From Paenibacillus humicus NBRC 102415 (GTDB taxonomy: Bacteria; Bacillota; Bacilli; Paenibacillales; Paenibacillaceae): a stretch of DNA of 64,000 nucleotides. The stretch is taken from positions 1 to 64,000 of the forward strand of contig NZ_BIMD01000019.1 of assembly GCF_004000905.1 (NCBI RefSeq), in the 5' to 3' direction. Below, one piece after another: positions 34,416 to 41,717 of this stretch. Both the position numbers and the translations under genes were made by a program. Under the pieces are notes generated by a model. The model saw only the letters and a list, made by a program, of their open reading frames with translations. It was not told where the DNA came from and searched no databases. Numbering within the stretch: position 1 is the first letter of the stretch; each line of letters begins with the position of its first letter.

Positions 34416-34456
34416 AAAAAGCCGTGCCCGTCTCCATCGAGACCAGGCACGGCTTT
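34416..34456 (+). terminator. Terminator of the GNAT gene
   Basis: Two-part stem AAAAGCCGTGCC/GGCACGGCTTTT with inner GTCTC/GAGAC. It ends in T. Confidence 0.85.
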
Positions 34457-34702
34457 TGCGTCCTGCAGCCATCCAGCGCCGCCAGCATCGTCTCCCCGAG
34501 GCCTCTGGACGTCGTGCGAAGCTGGCTGCGCTCCTCCGGTTGCAGCATCGGCAAGCCGACGACCTCGGCCCAGCCCTCCTCTCCTTGCCGAATAGTTCCA
34601 TGACGGACGGAGCGAAAGAGATCTTTTCAAGGCATTCTTGCAGGTATCCGGGGCATGGAGCTTGAATGTAGTAGAGACGCAACGATAAAGGAGGAATCGC
34701 CC

Positions 34703-35026
34703 ATGCCGACGATTCAAATCGAGGGAAGAGAAGCTCTTCAGGCGAGCGAAGGCACGAAGCTCGTGCTCGCGCTGGAGGATAACGGGGTTGATATGCTTCA
34801 CCGCTGCGGCGGCAACTCCCGATGCACCACCTGCGCCGTGGAAGTGCTGTCCGGAGACGCCCCGGAGATGGGAGAGGCGGAAGCAGCGACCCTGAGGAAC
34901 AAAGGCATCGAGGACCCGGCCGTTCGGCTGTCCTGCCAGATCAGACTTGAGAACGACCTCGAGCTCCGGCTGATCAAGACGGCTTCTTCGACGGGATTGG
35001 AGCCCGGGCCGCGTCCCCAGGACTGA
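34703..35026 (+). CDS. 2Fe-2S ferredoxin
   Basis: 107 residues, adrenodoxin/plant-type ferredoxin. Four cluster ligands are C35, C41, C44 (CGGNSRCTTC) and C78 (LSCQ), with the correct spacing. The C-terminal tail is polar and Pro-rich. It carries electrons to an oxygenase or reductase not encoded nearby. AAAGGAGG lies 8 bases before ATG. Single gene. Confidence 0.93.
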   Translation: MPTIQIEGREALQASEGTKLVLALEDNGVDMLHRCGGNSRCTTCAVEVLSGDAPEMGEAEAATLRNKGIEDPAVRLSCQIRLENDLELRLIKTASSTGLEPGPRPQD

Positions 35027-35070
35027 ACGGGGCCTCCGCATTGTTTTGTTGACCCATGAGTTCAGTCCAC

Positions 35071-35114
35071 AAAAAAGGCCAGGCAGAGTCCCCCGAGGAC
35101 TCCGCCTGGCCTTT
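35071..35114. terminator. Bidirectional terminator
   Basis: Long stem AAAGGCCAGGCnGAGTCC with loop CCCGA between the ferredoxin gene and the convergent ABC-F gene. Confidence 0.85.
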
Positions 35115-35204
35115 ATGCGCTCGCCTGCCAGGGGCGGGCTTCTGCTGCAGCTCGTTCCTTGCCGCCCAAAATAGCGGACCGCCCTCGGAGCCTTCCGCCC
35201 CGCC

Positions 35205-36776
35205 TCACAGATTCTGCATCGTCACCCCGGCCTCCGGATCGAAGGCCAGCATCTTCGTGCCGATCTTGTCGATGAAGAAGCGGTCATGGCTGACCGTCAC
35301 GACGGCGCCTGGGAAATGAATCAGCGCCTGCTCCATGACCTGGATGCTCGTCAGATCGAGATGGTTCGTCGGCTCGTCCAGGATGATGACGGCGGCGCCG
35401 GACAGAAGGCACTTGGCCAGCGCTACCCTCGCCTTCTGTCCGCCGGACAGATTGCCGATCGCCTTGCTGAGATCCGCCTCCGAGAACTGGAGCATCGACA
35501 GGAACTTGTTCACCTTCTTGCGCGGCGCGTCCAGCCCGAGCCCATACGTGTTCACGGCATGGCTGACGGTATCCTTCGGATCGAGCTCCTCCCACATGCG
35601 GTTGAAGTAGGCGTACCCGACGCCCTTCTCCCAGCTCACCTCGCCTTTCTCCGGCTTCTCCTGCCCCGTAAGCGCCTTGATGAGCGTCGACTTGCCGCTT
35701 CCGTTCGGACCCGTAATGACCAGACGGTCTTCCTTCTGGATATCGAAGCTGACGTTCTCGAAGATGATCCGGCCGTCATAGGCTTGTCCGATTCCTTTGA
35801 CCTCCGCAAGCTTGTCGGGGAACCGGAGCCTTTCGTAAATGTCGGTAATGAGCACATTGACGGGATGAGGCTCGATCCGCTTCCTGCTGTCGGCCAGCTT
35901 GCGCGACAGCCGGTCCTTGGCCGACTTGCGCTCCGCCCGGCTGTCGATCGCTTCCGACTCCATGAGCAGGAGCTCCTCCTCCCACTCGAACTGGCGGTCA
36001 AGCTCCTTCTTGCGCATTTTCTTCTTGCGGACGTAGTCGGTGTAGTTTCCTTCATACTCCTGGAAATGATAATTCTCGATCTCGATCGTCCGCGTGACGA
36101 CCTTGTCGATGAACTGCCGGTCATGGGAGATCAGAATCATGGCGCCGCCAAACCGGTACAGCCACTGCTCCAGCCAGGCGATTCCCTCGATGTCCAGGTA
36201 GTTGGTCGGCTCGTCGAGCAGGACGACATCGGGCTGCTCCACGAGCAGCTTGGCGAGAGCGGCGCGGTTGCGCCAGCCTCCCGACAGCTCGTCCACCGGC
36301 TGATGGCGCGAGCGGTCGTTGAACCCGAGCTTCGTCAGCACCGTGTTGATCTCCACGGACACGTTCCAGCCGTCCAGGTGCTCCATCTGCTCGAACAGCT
36401 CCGCCTGCCTCGTCAGCAGCCGGTCCATCTCGCCGTCATCCGTGACGGTGCCCAGCTTCTCCGCCACCTCCTGCAGCTCCCGCTCGATCAGGGCCACCTG
36501 CTCGAAGCACAGCTCCAGCTCCTGCTGGACGGACAGGCTGCCGCTCATCTCCGAAAATTGGGAGAAGTAGCCGATCCGCGCCTTCGGATCGACCTCCACC
36601 TTGCCCGATGTCGGCTCATCCTTGCCCATGATCAGCTTGAACAGCGTCGACTTGCCGGCGCCGTTGCGCCCGATGACGGCGACGCGCTCGCCCTGGCTCA
36701 CGCGAAAATAAATTTCGCGGAATATAAGAGCATCCTCGTATTTCTTCGTGACATTTTCAAGCCGTATGACGCTCAT
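35205..36776 (-). CDS. ABC-F family ATPase (ribosome-associated type)
   Basis: 523 residues with two ABC domains and no membrane part. Domain 1 (1-235): Walker A GRNGAGKST, signature LSGGWRNRAALA, Walker B VVLLDEPTN. Domain 2 (about 320-523): GPNGSGKST, LSGGQKARVALA, VIILDEPTNHLD. A charged linker (about 240-320, KKKMRKKELDRQFEWEEE) is the P-site interaction region of ABC-F proteins. Such factors act on the ribosome, either as housekeeping translation factors or as antibiotic protection proteins. Which one cannot be decided here. GAGGGG precedes ATG. Confidence 0.93.
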   Translation of the reverse strand: MSVIRLENVTKKYEDALIFREIYFRVSQGERVAVIGRNGAGKSTLFKLIMGKDEPTSGKVEVDPKARIGYFSQFSEMSGSLSVQQELELCFEQVALIERELQEVAEKLGTVTDDGEMDRLLTRQAELFEQMEHLDGWNVSVEINTVLTKLGFNDRSRHQPVDELSGGWRNRAALAKLLVEQPDVVLLDEPTNYLDIEGIAWLEQWLYRFGGAMILISHDRQFIDKVVTRTIEIENYHFQEYEGNYTDYVRKKKMRKKELDRQFEWEEELLLMESEAIDSRAERKSAKDRLSRKLADSRKRIEPHPVNVLITDIYERLRFPDKLAEVKGIGQAYDGRIIFENVSFDIQKEDRLVITGPNGSGKSTLIKALTGQEKPEKGEVSWEKGVGYAYFNRMWEELDPKDTVSHAVNTYGLGLDAPRKKVNKFLSMLQFSEADLSKAIGNLSGGQKARVALAKCLLSGAAVIILDEPTNHLDLTSIQVMEQALIHFPGAVVTVSHDRFFIDKIGTKMLAFDPEAGVTMQNL

Positions 36777-36939
36777 CTCTTCCCCTCTTTCCCATTCCCC
36801 CGACTAGAGACTCTCCCTTCATTCTACCAGCAATGGCGGCGAAGGCGAGAATATTCCCGAGCGGCCGCCGCGATGAGGAAAAAAAAGGACCGGACGCCGC
36901 TGTGGGGGTCCGGCCTTGCCTCTCGGAATGAATGTCGCG

Positions 36940-37734
36940 TTACATCGAGCTTCCCGTCTCCGCTTGCCGTTCCGTCTTGGCCTTGCCGGACAAGAACCAG
37001 CCGCAGGCCGCGATCAGCACAAGCACGATATAGAACGTCAGCTTCCAGGCTGTCGATTCGGCAAAGTCATGCGGGATGACATGCAGCGCGGGATGCGCCA
37101 GCGTGTGCACCGCCAGCTTGACGCCCACCCAGCCGACGATGACAAAGGCGGCGACTTCGAGCGACGGCCTGCTCTCCAGCAGCTTGACGAACCAGTTGGC
37201 AGCGAAGCGCATGATCAGGAGGCCGATGAAGCCGCCCAGGAAGATGACGGCGAAGTGGCCGCCGTCCATGCCGCCGATCTTCGGCAGATTCGTCGCCGGC
37301 AGCGCCACGGCCAGCGCCACGGCAGCCAGGATGGAGTCGACGGCGAAGGCGATATCCGCCAGCTCCACCTTGATGACCGTCGGCCAGAACCCGGCTTTCT
37401 TGGGCTTGGCTCCGGTATGCGGCTCTGCGTTCCGCTCGCCTTTTTTGACCATGACTTTACGGAAAATATGATTGAGGGCAATGAACAGAAGGTACAACGC
37501 TCCTATCGCCTGCACCTGCCATACGTCCACGAGGAACGAGATGACGAACAGGGACGCGAAGCGGAACACGAACGCTCCGGCGAGGCCGTAGAAGAGAGCT
37601 TTCTTGCGTTCCTTCTCCGGCAGATGCTTCACCATGATCGCCAGCACGAGCGCATTGTCGGCCGCCAGCAGTCCTTCCAGGGCAATGAGGACGAGCAGCA
37701 CCCATCCATATTCCATCAATAAAGCGAAATCCAT
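36940..37734 (-). CDS. TerC family membrane protein (YkoY/YceF-like), manganese-regulated
   Basis: 264 residues with seven or more helices. The two conserved acidic motifs are LEGLLAADNALVLAIM and VELADIAFAVDSILAAV, typical of TerC. TerC proteins behind a yybP-ykoY riboswitch (B. subtilis MeeF/MeeY group) export Mn2+ and help metalate secreted enzymes. The start MDFALLMEYG has GGAGGAGG 5-8 bases upstream. An in-frame extension to 37794 would fall inside the riboswitch terminator and is rejected. Confidence 0.92.
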   Translation of the reverse strand: MDFALLMEYGWVLLVLIALEGLLAADNALVLAIMVKHLPEKERKKALFYGLAGAFVFRFASLFVISFLVDVWQVQAIGALYLLFIALNHIFRKVMVKKGERNAEPHTGAKPKKAGFWPTVIKVELADIAFAVDSILAAVALAVALPATNLPKIGGMDGGHFAVIFLGGFIGLLIMRFAANWFVKLLESRPSLEVAAFVIVGWVGVKLAVHTLAHPALHVIPHDFAESTAWKLTFYIVLVLIAACGWFLSGKAKTERQAETGSSM

Positions 37735-37767
37735 CTTCTTCCTCCTCCAGATGAGCGGGCCGAACGC

Positions 37768-37819
37768 AAAAAGACCCTTGTCTCCCGAGGACATGAAAGC
37801 CTCGGATGCACAAAGGTCT
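37768..37819 (-). terminator. Riboswitch-controlled terminator
   Basis: On the minus strand AGACCTTTGT pairs fully with ACAAGGGTCT, with an inner CCGAGG/CCTCGG stem and a run of five T. The 5' arm is also the 3' strand of the aptamer base stem, so ligand binding and termination are mutually exclusive. Confidence 0.8.
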
Positions 37820-37916
37820 CGCTAACAATGCGGTTCGGCATTGCCAGTAAAGCCGGAGAGCGGGCTCTCGTATTGACGACTTTACTGTGGCAGCTACTCC
37901 CCTTCGGAGTCCGGTT
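37812..37916 (-). promoter_or_regulatory. Manganese riboswitch (yybP-ykoY motif)
   Basis: The minus-strand RNA has the family hallmarks in order: AAGGGGAGUAGCUGCC, GUCGUCAAUACGAGAGCCC (loop L1), a second internal loop with GGCUUUACUGGCAAUGCCGAA, and the closing UUAGCGAGACCUUUGUGC. It lies directly before a TerC gene, the commonest partner of this Mn2+ sensor. With the terminator it should switch the gene on at high Mn2+. Confidence 0.88.
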
Positions 37917-38147
37917 ATCTTTTGCGTGTTCGAACAGCTTTTAATGATTGGTCTGTTGTAGTACGGGGATGGGCCCGGATGGTTTCTTTTTTATTCGGAA
38001 AATGTCACGGGCCCGGCAAGGCTCGGATCCGCCATCGCCGGAGCAAGCCGAATGGCTGACCGAATGCCGGATTTCCTGTCTGCCCGTAACCTCGCCATAG
38101 GCATCTGCATAGGATAACCCAGGTTTAATCAAAGGAGGGTCATCCTC

Positions 38148-38471
38148 ATGAGCTCATCCTATTCCCACACGGAAGCGGCGGCGGCGCCGTTCTACAAATG
38201 CGAAGCCCACGTCGACCATACGCTGCGTTCGGTCAAGAGCCATCTGCATCAGCTCTGCTCGCAGCATGCGAATCGGCTCGTCAAGGTGGAGACGATCGAC
38301 GGAGACGTCTTTGAAGGCTACATCGTCCATTGCCACAAGAGCATCCTTTGCATCCGTCTCTCCAATGAAGGCTGCAGCCGCGCCTTCCTGCCGGGACCGG
38401 TCAACCCGTACTACAACAATGTGATTCTGCCGCTTGTGCTGTTCGATCTGCTCGCCATCACCTTGCTGTAG
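38148..38471 (+). CDS. Small hypothetical protein, possibly Sm-like
   Basis: 107 residues, no signal peptide. The middle part ([29 protein letters not shown]) has the look of a small beta barrel of the Sm/LSm type, but this is only pattern likeness. It contains four scattered Cys and several His. The C terminus is hydrophobic. AAAGGAGGG precedes ATG. It lies 38 bases upstream of the Gly/Pro-repeat gene, probably in the same transcript. Comparable gene pairs are often spore-coat genes. Confidence 0.7.
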   Translation: MSSSYSHTEAAAAPFYKCEAHVDHTLRSVKSHLHQLCSQHANRLVKVETIDGDVFEGYIVHCHKSILCIRLSNEGCSRAFLPGPVNPYYNNVILPLVLFDLLAITLL

Positions 38472-38509
38472 CCTCATGCTGTCGGCATCGTCAGAAAGGA
38501 GTTTTGACC

Positions 38510-38905
38510 ATGGGTTTCATGCTTCCTACGCCCCCGGGATTTCCGGGCGGTTTCCCCGGAGGTGCGCCGGGCGGGTTTCCGGGCGGTTCGCCGGGAGGTT
38601 TCCCGGGGGGATTCCCGGGCGGTACGCCGGGCGGTGTTCCCGGGGCGGGCGGAGCTCAGCCTCCCTCTTCGCCTCCGCCTCAAGGAGTGCCGCAAAAGCC
38701 GCTTGCTTCGGCCTTCGCCGTTGATCCCGGCGCCATCTCGGGCTGCTCCTTCCGCTTCACGTACATCTGGCCCCGGTTCGGGCCCGGCTTCTGGTTCTAC
38801 CCCGTTTTTGTCGGCCGCACATCCGTCGCAGGCTTCCGCTGGACCGGGTTCAGCTGGGCGTTCTCCGGCCTGGATTTGCAGAGCGTCGAGTCCTTCACCT
38901 GTTAA
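38510..38905 (+). CDS. Gly/Pro-repeat protein (FPGG repeats) with aromatic C-terminal domain
   Basis: 131 residues. Residues 9-45 consist of tandem xPGG units ([28 protein letters not shown]), followed by a Pro-rich hinge and a Trp/Phe-rich C-terminal part ([17 protein letters not shown]). The repeat is also visible at the DNA level. No signal peptide. Low-complexity Gly/Pro proteins of this size are frequent among spore-surface proteins, and a structural role is likely but unproven. AAAGGAG lies 8 bases before ATG. Confidence 0.72.
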   Translation: MGFMLPTPPGFPGGFPGGAPGGFPGGSPGGFPGGFPGGTPGGVPGAGGAQPPSSPPPQGVPQKPLASAFAVDPGAISGCSFRFTYIWPRFGPGFWFYPVFVGRTSVAGFRWTGFSWAFSGLDLQSVESFTC

Positions 38906-38913
38906 TGAGGAAG

Positions 38914-38953
38914 AAAAAAAGGACTGCCGAGCGAAACTCGGCAGTCCTTTTTT
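38914..38953. terminator. Bidirectional terminator
   Basis: AAAAAAAGGACTGCCGAG with a 5-base loop and the full complement, between the FPGG gene and folD. Confidence 0.9.
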
Positions 38954-38959
38954 CCATTC

Positions 38960-39817
38960 CTACAGCTTGCCCTCAACGGTCGATTTCTCCGCCGCATCCA
39001 CCGTATGCTTGAGCAGCATCGCAATCGTAACCGGACCTACGCCCGCGGGAACCGGGGTAATCGCGCTCGCCTTGACGGCGCAGGCCTCGTAGTCGGCATC
39101 GCCGACATTCCCTTCGTTGTAGCCGGCATCGAGAATGACGGCGCCTGCCTTGATCCATTCTCCCTGAATGAACTTCGGCTTGCCGACGGCCGCCACGACG
39201 ATATCTCCAAGCGCTACGATCTCGTTCAGCCGCTGCGTCTTGGAATGGCAGACGGTCACGGTCGCGTTGCGGTTCAGGAGCATGAGCGACACCGGCTTGC
39301 CAAGAATCGGGCTGCGTCCGACGACGACGGCATGCCTGCCCTCGATCGGAAGGCCGTAATAGTCGAGAATGGCGACGACAGCGGCAGGCGTGCAGGATGG
39401 GTAGGCTGCGTAGCCGAAGGCGTTTTGCGCAAAGCCGAGCGCCGTGACCCCGTCCACATCCTTGGCGATCGCGATGGCCTCGAACGCCTCTCTCTCGTCG
39501 ATCTGCTCCGGTACGGGATGCTGCAGCAGGATGCCATGAACGGCAGGATCCTCGTTCAGTCCGCGGATTACGTCCACCAGCTCGCCTGTCGTCGTTCCCG
39601 AATCGAGATGGATCCTCTTGGACTCCATGCCGAGCTTGCGGCAGGCATTGCCTTTCATGCGGACGTACGTCTCCGAAGCCGGATCATCCCCCACCAGAAT
39701 CGTAACCAGGCACGGCACGACTCCCTTTGCGGCAAGCGCCTCGACTCTTCTGGCCAACTGCTCCTTGATTTCCCCGGCCACTCGGGCCCCATCCAATATC
39801 AGCGTTTGCTCCGGCAT
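38960..39817 (-). CDS. folD: Bifunctional methylenetetrahydrofolate dehydrogenase/cyclohydrolase
   Basis: FolD interconverts 5,10-methylene-, methenyl- and 10-formyl-THF, supplying one-carbon units for purines. 285 residues, normal length. Motifs: VGDDPASETYVRMKGNACRK (with catalytic Lys), GILLQHPVP, PSCTPAAVV, VVVGRSPILGKPVSLML (Rossmann loop) and TPVPAGVGPVTIAMLL. The start MPEQTL has AGGAG 11 bases upstream. Control by a ZTP riboswitch lies directly upstream. Confidence 0.96.
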   Translation of the reverse strand: MPEQTLILDGARVAGEIKEQLARRVEALAAKGVVPCLVTILVGDDPASETYVRMKGNACRKLGMESKRIHLDSGTTTGELVDVIRGLNEDPAVHGILLQHPVPEQIDEREAFEAIAIAKDVDGVTALGFAQNAFGYAAYPSCTPAAVVAILDYYGLPIEGRHAVVVGRSPILGKPVSLMLLNRNATVTVCHSKTQRLNEIVALGDIVVAAVGKPKFIQGEWIKAGAVILDAGYNEGNVGDADYEACAVKASAITPVPAGVGPVTIAMLLKHTVDAAEKSTVEGKL

Positions 39818-39849
39818 TTCTGCAGCTCTCCTTTTTTTTGTCCGCTTAA

Positions 39850-39887
39850 AAACGCAAAGAGGCAAGGGGTATCCCCCCTTACCTCTG
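39850..39887 (-). terminator. Terminator of the ZTP riboswitch
   Basis: On the minus strand AGAGGTAAGGGG pairs with CCCCTTGCCTCT (12 bp, one G-T), followed by TTGCGTTTTTA. It overlaps the 3' end of the aptamer. Confidence 0.75.
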
Positions 39888-39962
39888 CCCAGGCGTACGG
39901 CTGCTGTATCCATGCGCTCCCTCATGGTTGGACCCATGCTCCGCCAGTCACGCACAGTCGGA
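39884..39962 (-). promoter_or_regulatory. ZTP (pfl) riboswitch upstream of folD
   Basis: The minus-strand RNA carries the pfl consensus blocks in order: GUGACUGGCG, then AACCAUGAGGGAGCG, then CCGUACGCCUGGGCA. This aptamer binds ZTP/ZMP, the signal of folate one-carbon shortage, and commonly precedes folD or purH. Binding should prevent the following terminator and raise folD expression. Confidence 0.85.
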
Positions 39963-40103
39963 ATTTACTTTTGATGATACTGAAATCAGGAAGGATTGTA
40001 AATGCATTTTCTGCGGCCGGCCGGATCGGCACCCCCATTCAAGCTTCATTACAGGTAGCGGCTCTAAGATAACGGCAACAACCCCTTGAAGGAGTGATCG
40101 GCC

Positions 40104-40230
40104 ATGTTCTTCCGGCGCAAAAGATGACGACCAGACGATAAGCATCCGGAAAGTCCAGACCGGCTCAGGCTCCGATGCCGTCACTTACTTCGTCGCCGAC
40201 GTGAAATTACGGGCACCGCGAACGTCCTGA
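40104..40230 (+). pseudogene. Remnant of a phosphodiester-glycosidase/exopolysaccharide protein
   Basis: A start with GAAGGAG upstream (MFFRRKR, then stop) continues after a one-base shift as DDDQTISIRKVQTGSGSDAV and TYFVADVKLR before diverging. This resembles the N-terminal part of NAGPA-like phosphodiester glycosidases of Paenibacillus. The rest of the gene is missing. Confidence 0.4.
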
Positions 40231-40442
40231 CCGCCCTGGCCAACCGCATGGTTTTCACTCACGGCAAAAAGCCGCGAACAAAATCGCTGCCCCGGTACTT
40301 CTCGCTCGTCCTGCTGAACTACGGCATGATGCTCCTGTTCCACTCCGGCATCGGCATTCCGCTCGTCGCCGCCAAGCTGATGACGGAAGCTTCCTTGTTC
40401 CTGATCAGCTATCGGGCGCAGCGAAGATTTGTGTATGACTGA
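40203..40442 (+). pseudogene. C-terminal half of a GtrA-family membrane protein
   Basis: From about TGTANVLTALANRMVF onward, a GtrA-type sequence follows: a short basic loop, a helix (YFSLVLLNYGMMLLF), and the closing ISYRAQRRFVYD, which matches the family end. The first two membrane helices are absent. GtrA proteins flip or assist lipid-linked sugars. The fragment directly abuts the glycosidase remnant, suggesting a deletion joined the two. A shortened protein from the ATG at 40248 (64 aa) could be made but lacks a ribosome-binding site. Confidence 0.5.
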
Positions 40443-40580
40443 ATGGTAGAAATCGCCCCAAATGTGACGAAACAGTGAAATATGCAAAAATGAACTTTAT
40501 ATTATAACATAAATTTACAATAAAGTCAAGTGTTGTTTCTTCACTCCCCCCAATGATACAACGGAATCGAGGTGATGATC

Positions 40581-41495
40581 ATGGAATCAAAAAGCTTGAC
40601 CGCACTTGTCAGCGCGTTCTCGCGCGCCTACCACGCCGAGCACAATCCGGTCAAAATCTTCGACGACCGGATCGCCAGGCAGCTGCTGACCGATGAAGAG
40701 TACGACAGCATCTCCGCCAACATGTCGCGGGCGATCGCGTTTTTCCAGCCCGGGTTCTCGGGGACGCAGGAGCAGGCCCTCCGCCAGGTTGTCGACCGTC
40801 AGCTTTCGCCCACTCCGCTCGGCCGGGCGGCATTTGCCGAGCGGGCGCTGGCTGCGGCCGCCGCGCTTGGAGCCAGGCAGTACCTGATCTTCGCCGCAGG
40901 CTACGATACGTTCGCCTATCGCCAGCCGGAATGGGCCTCCCAGCTCGACATCTTCGAGATCGACCATCCCGTTACCGCCGCCGACAAACAGGCCCGCTTA
41001 TCCGGCATGCGCATGGATCCGCCTCCCAATCTTTATTTCATCTCCGCCGACCTTCGCGAGCCGGACTGGCAGAGGCATGTGCTGGCCAGCCCCGGGTTCA
41101 ATCCCGATCGGGTCAGCTTCTGCAGCCTGCTCGGCATCAGCTATTACCTCGCCAAAGAGGAATTCCGGCAGCTGTTGTCCGGCATCGTTTCCCTGCTTCC
41201 GGCCGGCAGCGGCATCGTCTTCGATTATCCGGATGAGCAGACCTTCACTCCTCAGGCAGGCGAGCGGGCGCAGAAGCAGCTCATGATGGTCGCGCGTGCG
41301 GGCGAGCCGATGCAGGCAGGCTACTCCTGCTCCGAGCTGGAGCGGATGCTCGAAGAGATGGACTTGCGGATTGATCAGCATCTGAATCCGGAGGAAATTA
41401 CCAAGCTGCTGTTTCACGCCTATAATGAGAGCCAGCCCGAGCACCCGATCGAGGCCTTCGATCATGTGAACTATTGCTTGGCGGTCAAAAGGTAG
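40581..41495 (+). CDS. SAM-dependent methyltransferase, leucine carboxyl methyltransferase-like
   Basis: 304 residues of the LCMT/PPM family (bacterial TIGR00027 relatives). SAM-binding motifs are QYLIFAAGYDTFAYR and LDIFEIDHPVTAADKQAR, followed by FISADLREPDW and FCSLLGISYYLAKEEF. The substrate is unknown. Bacterial members often act in secondary metabolism or carboxyl methylation. The ATG at 40581 has GAGGTGAT upstream. An AT-rich promoter region (40480-40560) precedes it. Confidence 0.9.
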   Translation: MESKSLTALVSAFSRAYHAEHNPVKIFDDRIARQLLTDEEYDSISANMSRAIAFFQPGFSGTQEQALRQVVDRQLSPTPLGRAAFAERALAAAAALGARQYLIFAAGYDTFAYRQPEWASQLDIFEIDHPVTAADKQARLSGMRMDPPPNLYFISADLREPDWQRHVLASPGFNPDRVSFCSLLGISYYLAKEEFRQLLSGIVSLLPAGSGIVFDYPDEQTFTPQAGERAQKQLMMVARAGEPMQAGYSCSELERMLEEMDLRIDQHLNPEEITKLLFHAYNESQPEHPIEAFDHVNYCLAVKR

Positions 41496-41565
41496 CCGGA
41501 AGAGAGCCCGTCTCTATCCTGCCCTTCCTTGTGCCCGGGAACAACCGGCATTCATGCCCTGCTTT

Positions 41566-41605
41566 GAAACCGCCTGCCCGCTGCCGTCTTCAGGCTGGCG
41601 GTTTC
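41566..41605 (+). terminator. Probable terminator of the methyltransferase gene
   Basis: GAAACCGCC/GGCGGTTTC stem with an imperfect inner arm, about 70 bases past the stop. The T tract is weak. Confidence 0.5.
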
Positions 41606-41717
41606 TATCTTCGCGCAATCGCATTCCACTGGGCTTGCGGTCTACCGATTCTCTCCTTTGCCGCCGATAACGAGGTGAAGGGCATGAGATGAAGTAGAGA
41701 GAAGAGGGTGGGAACAA

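Noticed and set aside
35286-37079. 597-codon plus-strand frame opposite the ABC-F gene
   Set aside because: Antisense composition (Leu/Arg/Asp/Gln-rich) and no start signal. The opposite strand encodes a complete ABC-F protein.
37735-37794. Longer start for the TerC protein (MSSGDKG...)
   Set aside because: It would begin inside the riboswitch terminator. The downstream ATG has an excellent ribosome-binding site and matches the family N terminus.
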